Source: Streptomyces sp. HM190 (GTDB lineage: Bacteria; Actinomycetota; Actinomycetes; Streptomycetales; Streptomycetaceae). Taken from it: a stretch of DNA of 64,000 bases. The notes beneath the pieces were generated by a model. That model saw only the letters and a program-made list of their open reading frames with translations. It did not search any database and was not told the origin of the DNA. Position numbers and translations under genes: made by a program. The stretch is taken from NCBI RefSeq assembly GCF_009857135.1, contig NZ_CP047318.1, positions 3,162,001 to 3,226,000 on the forward strand, written 5' to 3'. Positions 43,065 through 53,157 of this stretch are shown piece by piece (position 1 is the stretch's first letter; every line of letters starts with the position of its first letter).

Positions 43065-43065
<1 letters not shown>
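43052..43065. promoter_or_regulatory. CebR operator overlapping the bglC start
   Basis: TGGGAGCGCTTCCA differs by one base from the perfect CebR palindrome. Its last base is the A of the bglC ATG, so bound repressor could block both transcription from an internal promoter and run-through from cebG. Confidence 0.85.
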
Positions 43066-44498
<1,433 letters not shown>

Positions 44499-44575
44499 CA
44501 CACCGACCTCCGGCGGCCGCGAAGCCGCCGGACGCGAACGGAGGGCCGGGGAAGCCCTCCGGGGGGAGCGGGGGC

Positions 44576-44613
44576 GAGGGGCGCGGTGCCATTAGGGGAG
44601 CACCGCGCCCCTC
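44576..44613. terminator. Terminator after bglC
   Basis: Stem GAGGGGCGCGGTGC (44576-44589), 10-base loop, complement (44600-44613), lying between bglC and the convergent toxin gene. Confidence 0.8.
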
Positions 44614-44661
44614 GGGGTGTGCGCGCCCCGCATGCGTGACGGCCCGGCCCGGACCGGCTCC

Positions 44662-45075
44662 CTACACGGCGACCAGGCGCACGCTTTCCCCGCAGAGTTT
44701 CGCCATGTCGTCGACGTCCGAGGTGAGCATGACCACCGGGCGGTGCTGCCGCAGGGCCATCTCGGCGACCGCGGCGTCGAGGGCGTACTTGTGGCCATGC
44801 AGACCGGCGGACATCAGCATGGCCGACGCCGCTCGGGCCTCCTCGTCCCCGACGGGCACGATCCGCACGCCGGACAGGATCCAGGCGAGCCGTGCCCTGT
44901 CGGTCCGCCGGTGCACCGCTTCGATGATCGTGAGCGCGCTGACGGCCACTTCCATGCCGCGCCTGCGCGCCTCGGCGACCAGGGCGACGACCGGCTCCCG
45001 GTCGTCCACGAGCTTGGACATGCCTTCACAGTCCAGGACGAGAGTGCCCTCGTGGCTCAGCTTGCGGCGGGCCAC
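44662..45075 (-). CDS. PIN-domain toxin (VapC-like) of a type II toxin-antitoxin pair
   Basis: A 137-residue PIN ribonuclease candidate. Conserved acidic residues are visible in TLVLDCEGMSKLVDDR (first Asp), ALTIIEAVHRR (Glu), HKYALDAAVAEMA (Asp) and MLTSDVDDMAKL (last Asp). PIN toxins usually cut tRNA or rRNA. The start is GTG and overlaps the antitoxin gene by 19 bases, the normal order of antitoxin first, toxin second. The pair lies between two sugar operons with no other mobile signature. Confidence 0.8.
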   Translation of the reverse strand: MARRKLSHEGTLVLDCEGMSKLVDDREPVVALVAEARRRGMEVAVSALTIIEAVHRRTDRARLAWILSGVRIVPVGDEEARAASAMLMSAGLHGHKYALDAAVAEMALRQHRPVVMLTSDVDDMAKLCGESVRLVAV

Positions 45076-45341
45076 TGCCCCTCCTCGGCGAACACCTCGT
45101 CGAAGACCCGCCGGGCACGCTCCTGCTCGTCCGGGGAGATCGGGCCCTTGCGCTGTTCGTAGTCGGCGAGGTACTCGTCGAGGATCTGCCCCCGCAGTTC
45201 ACGCTCCACCGCCCTGGTGATGAACGCCGAGAACTCCCGTTTGCCCACCCGCCGGCGAATCGCCTCGGCGGTGCCCTCCGGCAAGGAGAGACTGACCCTG
45301 GTGGCGGGCCCTTCGCCGATGCTGTACGAGGTCTCACTCAT
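45057..45341 (-). CDS. Putative antitoxin partner of the PIN toxin
   Basis: A 94-residue acidic protein. The N-terminal ATRVSLSLPEGTAEAIRRRV with FSAFITRAVERELRG looks like a ribbon-helix-helix (CopG-like) DNA-binding unit. The acidic C-terminus (ISPDEQERARRVFDEVFAEE) would wrap the toxin. On the minus strand GATAAT (45355-45350) is only 8 bases from the ATG, so the mRNA is probably leaderless. Autoregulation is expected from the family. Confidence 0.75.
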   Translation of the reverse strand: MSETSYSIGEGPATRVSLSLPEGTAEAIRRRVGKREFSAFITRAVERELRGQILDEYLADYEQRKGPISPDEQERARRVFDEVFAEEGQWPAAS

Positions 45342-45375
45342 GGACCGAGATTATCAAACGAGTAGGAATACGCGC

Positions 45376-45426
45376 GGGGCGCCCGCACGGCACCGACTCA
45401 CAAGTCAGTGCTCGTACGGGCGCCCC
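45376..45426. terminator. Hairpin between the beta-galactosidase and antitoxin genes
   Basis: GGGGCGCCCG (45376-45385) and CGGGCGCCCC (45417-45426) form a 10-bp stem with further partial pairing inside. It can end the leftward GH42 operon only if read late, because it lies 16 bases past that stop on the upstream side of the antitoxin promoter. Confidence 0.5.
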
Positions 45427-45442
45427 GAGCAGTTCGCGACCG

Positions 45443-47455
45443 TCAGCGCGGTTCGCGCACCACCGCCACGTCGCCGGCCGCCAGCTTCAGGGAGCCGGTG
45501 GTGACGGTCCTGCCCGTCAGGAGGTCGACCGCGTCCGCGGCCACCTCGACCTCGGCCTCCTCGTCCCCGTGGTTGATCAGGAAGAGGTAGTCGGCCTCGG
45601 GGCCGCGCCGCAGGGCCGCCTCGACCGTGCGCGGGGTCGTGCGGACCGGGCGTACGCCCGCCTCCTCGCGGATGCGGTCCAGCAGGGCTGCCAGGGTCTC
45701 CCCGTCGGGGCGGGTCGCCACGTACCAGGTCGTGCCCGTGCCGTACGTGTGACGGGTCACCGCCGGGACCCCGGCGAGCGGGCAGGAGGCGTACGAGGCG
45801 ACCGGCTCGGCGCCCCGCAGCGCGACCCGCTCGGACCACAGGACGCCGCGCGCGCCCTCGCCCAGTCCGGTCAGCTCGACCGACTCGTCCGGCAGCAGCG
45901 GGAACACCTCGTCCGTGTGGACGCCGAGCGCCTCGCGGAACGCGCCCGGGTAGCCGCCGAGGCGGATGTGGCAGTTCTCGTCGACCGCCCCGCTGTGGAA
46001 GCCGACGGCCAGGGTGCCGCCCCGCTCGGCGAAGCCGGTGAGGTTCGCGGCGCCCTCGTCGTCCACCAGGTACAGGCTCGGTGCGAGGACCAGCCGGTAC
46101 GCCGACAGGTCCGCGTCGGGGCGGACGAAGTCCACCGCCACGCCGGACCGCCACAGCGGCTCGTACCAGGCCCGCACCAGGTCCTGGAAGCGCAGCTCAC
46201 CGCTCGGCTGCGAGGGGAGTTCCACGGCCCACCAGGCGTCCCAGTCCCAGACGACGGCGACCTCGGCGGTGCCCGTGCTGCCGCGGACCTCCGCGAGCGC
46301 CTTCAGGTCCGCGCCCAGGGCGACGACGTCCCGCCAGATCCGGCTGTCGGTGCCGGCGTGCGGGAGCATCGCCGAGTGCCACTGCTCGGCGCCCGCCTTC
46401 GCGGCCCGCCACTGGAAGTAGGCGATGCCGTCGGCGCCGCGCGCCACGTGGGAGAGCGCGTTGCGGCGCAGTTCGCCTGCCGTCTTGGCCCGGTTGACCG
46501 GCTGCCAGTTGACCGCGCCGGTGGAGTGCTCCATCAGCAGCCAGGGGCGGCCGCCCGCGAGCGAACGCACCAGGTCGCCGCTGAGCGCGATGTCGATCTC
46601 CGACTCGGGGTCCGTGGACTGGAGGTAGTGGTCGTTGGAGACGATGTCCAGCTCGGGGGCCCAGCGCCAGTAGTCCAGCTTGTCGAAGTTGTACATCACC
46701 ATGAAGTTGGTGGTGGCGGGCACCTCGGGGGCGGCGCCCCGCAGTACCTCGCGCTCCGCCTTCAGCAGGGACAGCAGCGCGTCGCTGCAGAAGCGGCGCC
46801 AGTCCAGCTGGTGCGTGGGGTTGGGGACGGCACCGGTGGCGCGGGGCGGGATGATCTCGTCCCAGTCGTAGTACCACTGGCTCCAGAACGTGGTGCCCCA
46901 GGCGTCGTTGAGCGCCGCCAGGTCGTCGTCGTACTTCTCGCGCAGCCAGACGCGGAACGCGGCGGCGCTGGTGTCGCAGTGGCACTCGCCGTTGTGGCAG
47001 CCGTACTCGTTGTGGACGTGCCACATGACCACCGCGGGGTGGTCGGCGTAGCGGCGGCCGAGTTCGCCGGCCATCCGCAGGGCCGCCTCACGGTACGCGG
47101 GGCTCGACGGGCAGAACGTCTGGCGGCTGCCGTACGACAGGGTGCGGCCGTCCTTGTCGACGGGAAGCGCCTCGGGGTGGGCGCGGAAGAACCACGCCGG
47201 GGGCGCCGCCGTCGGGGTGGCGAGGTCGGCCGCGATGCCGTTCTCGTGGAGCAGGGCGAGGATGCGGTCCAGGCGGGAGAAGTCGTACTCGCCCTCGCGG
47301 GGCTCCAGGAGCGCCCACGAGAAGATGTTGACGCTGACCATGGTGACGCCGGCCTCGCGCATGAGGCGTACGTCCTCCTGCCAGACCTCCTCGGGCCACT
47401 GCTCGGGGTTGTAGTCGCCGCCGTACGCGATGCCGGGGACGTTCAGGGTGCTCAT
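45443..47455 (-). CDS. GH42 beta-galactosidase
   Basis: A 670-residue intracellular family 42 glycosidase with trimerisation and C-terminal beta domains. GIAYGGDYNPEQWPEEVWQE is the standard GH42 opening. VMWHVHNEYGCHNGECHCDT contains the acid/base Glu of the NEY motif and three of the four cysteines that bind zinc in family members. WLLMEHSTGAVNWQPVNRAK carries the nucleophile Glu. No signal peptide is present. It ends the operon SBP-permease-permease-GH42, so it probably hydrolyses an imported galactoside. Confidence 0.92.
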   Translation of the reverse strand: MSTLNVPGIAYGGDYNPEQWPEEVWQEDVRLMREAGVTMVSVNIFSWALLEPREGEYDFSRLDRILALLHENGIAADLATPTAAPPAWFFRAHPEALPVDKDGRTLSYGSRQTFCPSSPAYREAALRMAGELGRRYADHPAVVMWHVHNEYGCHNGECHCDTSAAAFRVWLREKYDDDLAALNDAWGTTFWSQWYYDWDEIIPPRATGAVPNPTHQLDWRRFCSDALLSLLKAEREVLRGAAPEVPATTNFMVMYNFDKLDYWRWAPELDIVSNDHYLQSTDPESEIDIALSGDLVRSLAGGRPWLLMEHSTGAVNWQPVNRAKTAGELRRNALSHVARGADGIAYFQWRAAKAGAEQWHSAMLPHAGTDSRIWRDVVALGADLKALAEVRGSTGTAEVAVVWDWDAWWAVELPSQPSGELRFQDLVRAWYEPLWRSGVAVDFVRPDADLSAYRLVLAPSLYLVDDEGAANLTGFAERGGTLAVGFHSGAVDENCHIRLGGYPGAFREALGVHTDEVFPLLPDESVELTGLGEGARGVLWSERVALRGAEPVASYASCPLAGVPAVTRHTYGTGTTWYVATRPDGETLAALLDRIREEAGVRPVRTTPRTVEAALRRGPEADYLFLINHGDEEAEVEVAADAVDLLTGRTVTTGSLKLAAGDVAVVREPR

Positions 47456-47489
47456 GGGTCGGGTTGTTCTCTTTCGAACGGGGCCGGTG

Positions 47490-48383
47490 TCAGCCCTTGT
47501 TGGCGCCGAGCGTCAGACCGCTGACGAACTGCCGCTGGAGCGCGAAGTACACGACCAGCGTCGGGATGGCGGTGAGCAGGGCACCGGCGGCGACCAGGTT
47601 GGGGTCGGTGAAGTACTGGCCGGAGAGGTTGTTCAGGGCCGAGGTGATCGGCATGTTCTCACCGGTGGAGATCAGCACCAGCGCCCAGAAGAAGTCGTTG
47701 TAGATCCAGATCGACAGCAGCGTCGCCAGGGCGGCCATGGCGGGCTTGCACAGGGGCAGCACGATCTGCCAGTACAGACGCCACACGGAGGCGCCGTCGA
47801 CGAGCGCGGCCTCGGTCAGCTCGTGCGGCAGGGACCGCATGTAGTTGCTCAGCACGAAGGCGCAGAAGCCGGACTGGAAGGCCACGTGGATGAGGACCAG
47901 GCCGAGCGCGGAGTCGTAGAGCTTGCCGCTCATCGTGATGCCGGGCAGGTCGATGAGCAGGTACAGGCGGTACAGCGGGGTGATGATGACCTGCTGCGGG
48001 AGCAGGTTGCCCGCGGTGAAGACCAGCAGCAGGAAGAGGTTGACACGGAAGTCGAAGCGGCTGACGTAGAACGCGACCATCGACGACAGGAACAGCGTCA
48101 GCAGCACCGCGGGTACGGCGATGATCAGCGTGTTCACGAAGTAGTGCGTCATCTCCGACTGGGTGAACGCGTTCGTGAAGTTGTCGAAACTCAGCTTGTC
48201 GGGCCAGGAGACGTAGCCCTTCTCGCTGGTCTCGCCGTAGGGGCGCATCGCCGCGTAGAGCGCCCACAGCAGGGGCGCCAGCCAGGCGAGCGCCGCACCG
48301 GCGAGGAAGACGTGCAGCAGGACCCGGGCCGGGCGGACGGGAGTGCGCTTCTTCAGAGCGCCGGTCGCGACGGTGGTGCTCAT
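47490..48383 (-). CDS. Sugar ABC importer permease, MalG type
   Basis: A 297-residue six-span permease (LHVFLAGAALAWLAPLLWAL at the first span). The EAA loop is EAALVDGASVWRLYWQIVLP. It overlaps the upstream permease gene by 4 bases and precedes the GH42 gene by 34. It probably imports a galactoside. Confidence 0.9.
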   Translation of the reverse strand: MSTTVATGALKKRTPVRPARVLLHVFLAGAALAWLAPLLWALYAAMRPYGETSEKGYVSWPDKLSFDNFTNAFTQSEMTHYFVNTLIIAVPAVLLTLFLSSMVAFYVSRFDFRVNLFLLLVFTAGNLLPQQVIITPLYRLYLLIDLPGITMSGKLYDSALGLVLIHVAFQSGFCAFVLSNYMRSLPHELTEAALVDGASVWRLYWQIVLPLCKPAMAALATLLSIWIYNDFFWALVLISTGENMPITSALNNLSGQYFTDPNLVAAGALLTAIPTLVVYFALQRQFVSGLTLGANKG

Positions 48384-49366
48384 GCGCGCCGCTCCTTCCG
48401 GAAGGTCGCGATCAGGTAGGGGATGATCACGGCGAGGGAGATCACCAGCAGGACGACGGCGATGGCCGAGCCGTATCCGATACGGCTGGACTCACCGATG
48501 ATGTTGTTGGTGACCAGGATCGACAGCAGCTCGGTGCCCTCGGCGCCCTTGTTGAAGACGAAGACGAGGTCGAAGGCGCGCAGGGCCTCGATGATGGTGA
48601 CGACCAGCACGACGGTGTTCGTGGGGCGCAGCGTCGGGAAGATGACGTTCTTGAACGTCTGCCACTCGTTGGCGCCGTCGAGGGCGGAGGCCTCCCGCAG
48701 GGACGGGTCGACGCTCTTGAGACCGGCCAGGTAGAGGATCATCATGTAGCCGGTGTGGCGCCAGGACGCGGCGATCAGGATCGCCCAGAGGTTCAGGTCC
48801 GGGTCGCCGATCCAGTCGATGTAGCGGCCGGGCTCGTTGGCGCCGATGATGCTGTTGATCAGGCCCGTGTCGGGGTTGTAGATCAGCTGCCACACGAAGC
48901 CGATGACGGCGAGCGACATCACGACGGGCAGGAAGAACGCGGTCTGGTAGACGCGGCTGAAGCGGATCTGCTTGTCCAGCTGCACCGCGAGGAACAGTCC
49001 CAGCGGTGTCGGGATCAGGATCAGCACCACGAACCACACGATGTTGTGCTCGACCGCGGGCCAGAACTGCGGGTTGTTGGTGAACAGTTCCGAGAAGTTG
49101 TGCAGTCCGACCCACTTGATGGAGTCGAAGCCGATGCCGTCCCAGGTGGTGAAGGCCAGCAGGATCGAGGCGAGCGCGGTCACCCAGACGAGGGCGACGT
49201 GCAGGAACGTCGGCAGGCCCGCCATCAGGCCCAGCGTGAGCCGGTCACGCGGGGTGAGGAGGCGCTTGTGCCCCTGGGGCACCTTGGTGGCCGCCTTCGC
49301 GGCGGCAGGGGTGGAGCCCGGAGGCGGCGCGGGCGCTTCCGGGCTCTTGGTGGGCGAGGTCGTCAT
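48380..49366 (-). CDS. Sugar ABC importer permease, MalF type
   Basis: A 328-residue permease. An N-terminal polar region rich in Pro/Ala precedes LMAGLPTFLHVALVWVTALA, the first span. The EAA loop is EASALDGANEWQTFKNVIFP. It pairs with the MalG-type partner. No ATPase gene is in this operon, so a shared ATPase is expected. Confidence 0.9.
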   Translation of the reverse strand: MTTSPTKSPEAPAPPPGSTPAAAKAATKVPQGHKRLLTPRDRLTLGLMAGLPTFLHVALVWVTALASILLAFTTWDGIGFDSIKWVGLHNFSELFTNNPQFWPAVEHNIVWFVVLILIPTPLGLFLAVQLDKQIRFSRVYQTAFFLPVVMSLAVIGFVWQLIYNPDTGLINSIIGANEPGRYIDWIGDPDLNLWAILIAASWRHTGYMMILYLAGLKSVDPSLREASALDGANEWQTFKNVIFPTLRPTNTVVLVVTIIEALRAFDLVFVFNKGAEGTELLSILVTNNIIGESSRIGYGSAIAVVLLVISLAVIIPYLIATFRKERRA

Positions 49367-49489
49367 GTCTGTCGGTCATCCAGTCGTGAGGACGGTCTGG
49401 GGGGCGGACAGTCCTGGGGACAGCCGCCCCGGCGGCCGCCCGCGTGACCGCGGAGGCGGTCGTGGGGCGGCCGTCGGGACGGTCGGCCG

Positions 49490-50800
49490 TCAGGACGCGA
49501 AGATCGTCTTCTTCTGGCGCTCGATCGACGAGAGCAGGCTGTCGATGCCCTTGGGGTCCCGGATGAACTTCTGCAGCGACGGCTGCATCACCGTGGAGGT
49601 GAAGTCCGGGCGGCTGTCGCGGTCCATGAACTGCGTCAGGCTCTTGGCGCCGGAGATCATGTCGTACGCCTTCTTCTGCAGCGGCGTGTACGAGGAGGTG
49701 TCGGCCTTGGTGGAGGCGGCCACCACGTTCGGGTCGGCCTTGAGGTAGATCTGCTCCGCCTCGGCGGTGCCGAGGAACTCCAGGAGCTTGACCGCGCCGG
49801 ACTTGTTCTTCGGGCTCTTGCTCATCATGAAGCCGTCGGTCGGGGCCTCGACGGTGTCCTGGCCGTACGCCGGGTCGATCTCCGGGAAGGCGAAGAAGTC
49901 CAGGTCGTCCAGGTCGGCCTTGTTGGTGAACTGCTGGCCCACGAAGGAGCCCAGCAGGTACATGCCCGCCTTCTTCGACACCAGCGTCTGCGCCGCGTCC
50001 TGCCAGGTGCGGCCGACCGCGCCCTCCTGGTGGTACGGCAGCAGCTCGGTCCACAGGTCGAACGTCTTGCGGACCTTGGCGTCGGTCCAGGAGACCTTGC
50101 CCGCCATCAGCTCGACGTGGAAGTCGTAGCCGTTGGCGCGGAAGTTGATCTGGTCGAACGTGCCCATCGCCGGCCAGGCGTCCTTGTCGCCGAAGGCGAT
50201 CGGGACGAGGCCGTCCTTCTTCATCTGCTTGCACAGCGCGATGAGCTGGTCCCACGTGGTGGGAACCTCGTAGCCCTTCTCCTGGAAGACGCTCTTGCGG
50301 TAGAAGAGCGCCCAGGGGTACGTGTACAGCGGCACGAAGTAGAACTTGCCGTCCTCGCCCTTGCTCAGCTTCTGCATCGCCTCGGGGAAGTTCCCGCTGA
50401 TCGTCTTCCAGACGTCGTCGATCGGGCTGGCCAGCCCCTTGGAGGCGAAGAACTGCATCCGGTAGCCCGCGAACCAGTGGAAGACGTCGTCCGGCGTGCC
50501 CTGCAGGTAGGAGTTGATCTGCTCCTGGAACGTGTTGTGGTCCTTGGTGTTCACGTCGACCTTGATGCCTGACTTCTTGGCGAAGTCGGCGTAGATCTCC
50601 GCGAACGCCTTCTTCGGCACCGCGTCGGAGGCGTTGGAGCCGAGCGAGACGGTCTTCGAGTCAGTGGCCGAGCTGCCACTGCCGCCGCAGGCGCTGAGCA
50701 GCGGGATGCCCGCGCCGAGCGCCGCGGCCCCGCCTATGCCGCGCAGCAGGGTGCGGCGGCTCGTGCCGGGCACGGAGAGACCGGAAGGTGTGAGATGCAT
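49490..50800 (-). CDS. Extracellular sugar-binding lipoprotein
   Basis: A 436-residue family 1 solute-binding protein. A twin-arginine motif (TSRRTLLRGIGG) and the lipobox LLSAC near residue 38 suggest a Tat-exported lipoprotein. KKAFAEIYADFAKKSGIKVD and DVFHWFAGYRMQFFASKGLA are typical of oligosaccharide binders. The ATG at 50800 is chosen for GGGAGC upstream. It is the first gene of the GH42 operon. Confidence 0.9.
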   Translation of the reverse strand: MHLTPSGLSVPGTSRRTLLRGIGGAAALGAGIPLLSACGGSGSSATDSKTVSLGSNASDAVPKKAFAEIYADFAKKSGIKVDVNTKDHNTFQEQINSYLQGTPDDVFHWFAGYRMQFFASKGLASPIDDVWKTISGNFPEAMQKLSKGEDGKFYFVPLYTYPWALFYRKSVFQEKGYEVPTTWDQLIALCKQMKKDGLVPIAFGDKDAWPAMGTFDQINFRANGYDFHVELMAGKVSWTDAKVRKTFDLWTELLPYHQEGAVGRTWQDAAQTLVSKKAGMYLLGSFVGQQFTNKADLDDLDFFAFPEIDPAYGQDTVEAPTDGFMMSKSPKNKSGAVKLLEFLGTAEAEQIYLKADPNVVAASTKADTSSYTPLQKKAYDMISGAKSLTQFMDRDSRPDFTSTVMQPSLQKFIRDPKGIDSLLSSIERQKKTIFAS

Positions 50801-51759
50801 GAACGGCTCCCTGGGGACAAGTGGTTCGGTCATCAAGAGGCCCTCGTCGGTTAGTGATCGAAATCAACCAGAAACCAACTTGACCGAACACGGTGGTCGC
50901 CATAACAGCTCCATGCCAGGTCGCGCGTCAAGCCTTCTTGTCCCCCTTTGTTGAAACGTAATCCCTGTTCGTCGAAACGTGACCGTCACATACGTGAGTC
51001 ATGTCACGTGTCGGGAGGCTCACGCGACCGGGGCGCGGCGATCGCACAAGACACCCCACACGGGGGGGGAGCGGCCACCGGGGGGCCGCCGAGAGCGGGA
51101 ACGGGCTGGGGCGGGCGGGAACAGGCGGGGGCGGGTGAGGTCGGCCCTGGACGGGGCTCCTGTCGGCCTCGGTGGCGCGCCGGGCGCTCCTGGGGCCCCC
51201 GGGCGCCCCGACGGGCCCGTGCGCCGCCCTGAGGGCGCCGCCGGGGCGGCCTCGGGGGTACCGGCCGGCTCCGCCTCCTGGTCGGCGACGGTACGGGGGG
51301 CCGTACCGTGCGCGCCCGCGTACGGCACGGCCGTCCGCGCGCGTCCCCGTGTGGGTCGTCCGGGCGCGCCAGGCCGCGTGCGACTCGTTTGCGAGGGCCA
51401 CCGACCGGTCGCCGTGACAGTTCTTGTTCGTTCGTGTTTGTTCGTCGGCGGCGGCACCGTGCCCACGCTGCACACCCGTGCCGCGAAACCCTCGCGGACC
51501 CGTGCACGGTCCACCCCGACCCAGCAGGTACGAAGGCCCGGCGAGCCCACAGGGCGGGCCCTGCGGCGCGCGGGACGACCCGGGGCGGCACCCGGTGCCG
51601 GTCTCGGCCCGCGGGCGGACGGCGAGCGTGTCCCTGGCCCTGGGCCACTGGACCGGGACCACCAGGAGTTCGTTCCTGCAAACACCCGGGGGCCATGGCC
51701 CGGACCCCGGCCACCCCGGCCACCCCGGCCACCGAGATCCTCGTCCCCGAGGGGTGTCG
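50801..51759. other. Long gene-free interval with putative operator repeats
   Basis: About 960 bases without a convincing gene. The AT-richer stretch at 50850-50876 (GTTAGTGATCGAAATCAACC and onward) is the likely promoter/operator of the GH42 operon. Direct repeats of GAAACGT lie at 50953-50959 and 50974-50980, 21 bases apart, and a GTGAC-C-GTCAC palindrome at 50979-50989. A 9-bp hairpin ACGGTACGG/CCGTACCGT is at 51288-51309. CCACCCCGG repeats occur near 51704-51732, just after the kinase gene. The long open frames here are low-complexity and are not called. Confidence 0.55.
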
Positions 51760-53157
51760 TCACCTGAGGACCGACGCCGGTCCGGTCTGTCTGCGGCGTC
51801 GCATCGTCCCGCGGTTCCCCTTGCGGGCCGGCCCCTTGCCGCCCGGTCCGCCCAACTGGATCCAGATCCGTACCTCGGCGCCACCCAGCACCGACGATCC
51901 GATGCGGACGTCGCCGCCCGTGGCCTCCGCGAGGCGGCGCACGATGTCGAGGCCGAGCCCGGTCGAGCCGTCGTGCCCGGAACCCCGGCCGCGGGCCATG
52001 GCCGCCGCGGGGTCGGCTATGCCGTCACCCGCGTCGGAGACGAGCACGATCACGGCGTCCTCGCCGTCGTGGACGTCGACGGCGAACGCGGTGCCCTCCG
52101 CCGTGTGCCGGAAGACGTTGCCGAGGAGGGCGTCGAGCGCTGCGGCGAGGTCGGCCCGGGCGACGGGGGCGCGGACCGGCCGCTCGACCCCGGCCACCCG
52201 CCACTTGCGGCCCTCGTCCTCCGCGAGCGCCGACCAGAACGCCATCCGTTCCCGCACCACCTCCGCGGCGTCGCACCCGGCGCCCGGGCCCACCGACGCG
52301 GTCTGCGGCTTGGCCTCCCGCGCCGTCCGGATGATCGTGTCGACCTCGCGCTCCAGCTGCTCCACCGCCGCCCGGGTCTGCTCGGCGGCCGGCCCGTCGC
52401 CGAGCGAGGCCGCGTTGAGCCGCAGCACGGTCAGCGGCGTACGCAGCCGGTGCGACAGATCGGCCGCCAGCTCCCGCTCGTTCGCCAGGAGCTGGACCAC
52501 CTGGTCGGCCATCGCGTTGAACGCCACCGCCGCCAGCCGCAGTTCCTTCGGCCCCTCCTCGGGCACCCGCGCGCCCAGCTGCCCCTCGCCCAGGTCGCGG
52601 GCGCTGTGCACCAGCCGCCGGGCGGGCCGGACCATCCGCACCCCCAGCCGGTCGGCCACCGCGACCGAGCCGACGACGAGGGCCACGCCCACCCCGGCGA
52701 GCACCGCCCACGCGGTGGCCACGCCGTTGCTCACCGCGGCCTCGGGGACGAACACCTCGACGACGGCTGTCTCGCCCGAGCTGACCGCGGTGGGCTGCAG
52801 CAGCGTGGACCCGCCCGCGACGTCGGTGGTGGACGCGCGGCCCAACGCGCGGACGGTGGCGATGTCCTCGTCGGAGGCCCGCTGCCGGCCGAGGTCGAGC
52901 GCGGCGGCCCCGTCACCGGCCGCGGGGATGTGGACGGCGAGGCCGTCGTCCGCGCCCGCCGAGGCGACGACCCGCTCCAACTGCTCGCGGTCGCTGGTGA
53001 TGGACAGGGCCGGGGCGATGGCCGCCGCCACCCGCTCGGCGCCCGAGAACGCGCGGTCGCGGGCCATCTCCTTGATGACGAGCCCGAGCGGCACGGCGAA
53101 GGCGACCACGACCATCGTCGTCACCGCCACGCACACCTTGACCAGCGCCCACCTCAT
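51760..53157 (-). CDS. Sensor histidine kinase
   Basis: A 465-residue membrane kinase. The first span (VCVAVTTMVVVAFAVPLGLV) and the second (AWAVLAGVGVALVVGSVAVA, about residue 155) flank an extracytoplasmic sensor loop. HAMP follows (DRLGVRMVRPARRLVHSARD). The H-box ADLSHRLRTPLTVLRLNAAS, N-box LLGNVFRHTAEGTAF, and G-boxes SDAGDGIADPAAA and GSTGLGLDIVRRLAEATGG are complete. The ATG overlaps the response regulator stop (ATGA). Signal unknown. A short basic tail (RRRRQTGPASVLR) ends the protein. Confidence 0.92.
   Translation of the reverse strand: MRWALVKVCVAVTTMVVVAFAVPLGLVIKEMARDRAFSGAERVAAAIAPALSITSDREQLERVVASAGADDGLAVHIPAAGDGAAALDLGRQRASDEDIATVRALGRASTTDVAGGSTLLQPTAVSSGETAVVEVFVPEAAVSNGVATAWAVLAGVGVALVVGSVAVADRLGVRMVRPARRLVHSARDLGEGQLGARVPEEGPKELRLAAVAFNAMADQVVQLLANERELAADLSHRLRTPLTVLRLNAASLGDGPAAEQTRAAVEQLEREVDTIIRTAREAKPQTASVGPGAGCDAAEVVRERMAFWSALAEDEGRKWRVAGVERPVRAPVARADLAAALDALLGNVFRHTAEGTAFAVDVHDGEDAVIVLVSDAGDGIADPAAAMARGRGSGHDGSTGLGLDIVRRLAEATGGDVRIGSSVLGGAEVRIWIQLGGPGGKGPARKGNRGTMRRRRQTGPASVLR

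Noticed and set aside
50979-51767. Overlapping 240-260 codon open frames on both strands in the long intergenic interval
   Set aside because: All read as Pro/Gly/Arg/Ala repeats with no motif, no ribosome site and no frame-specific codon pattern.
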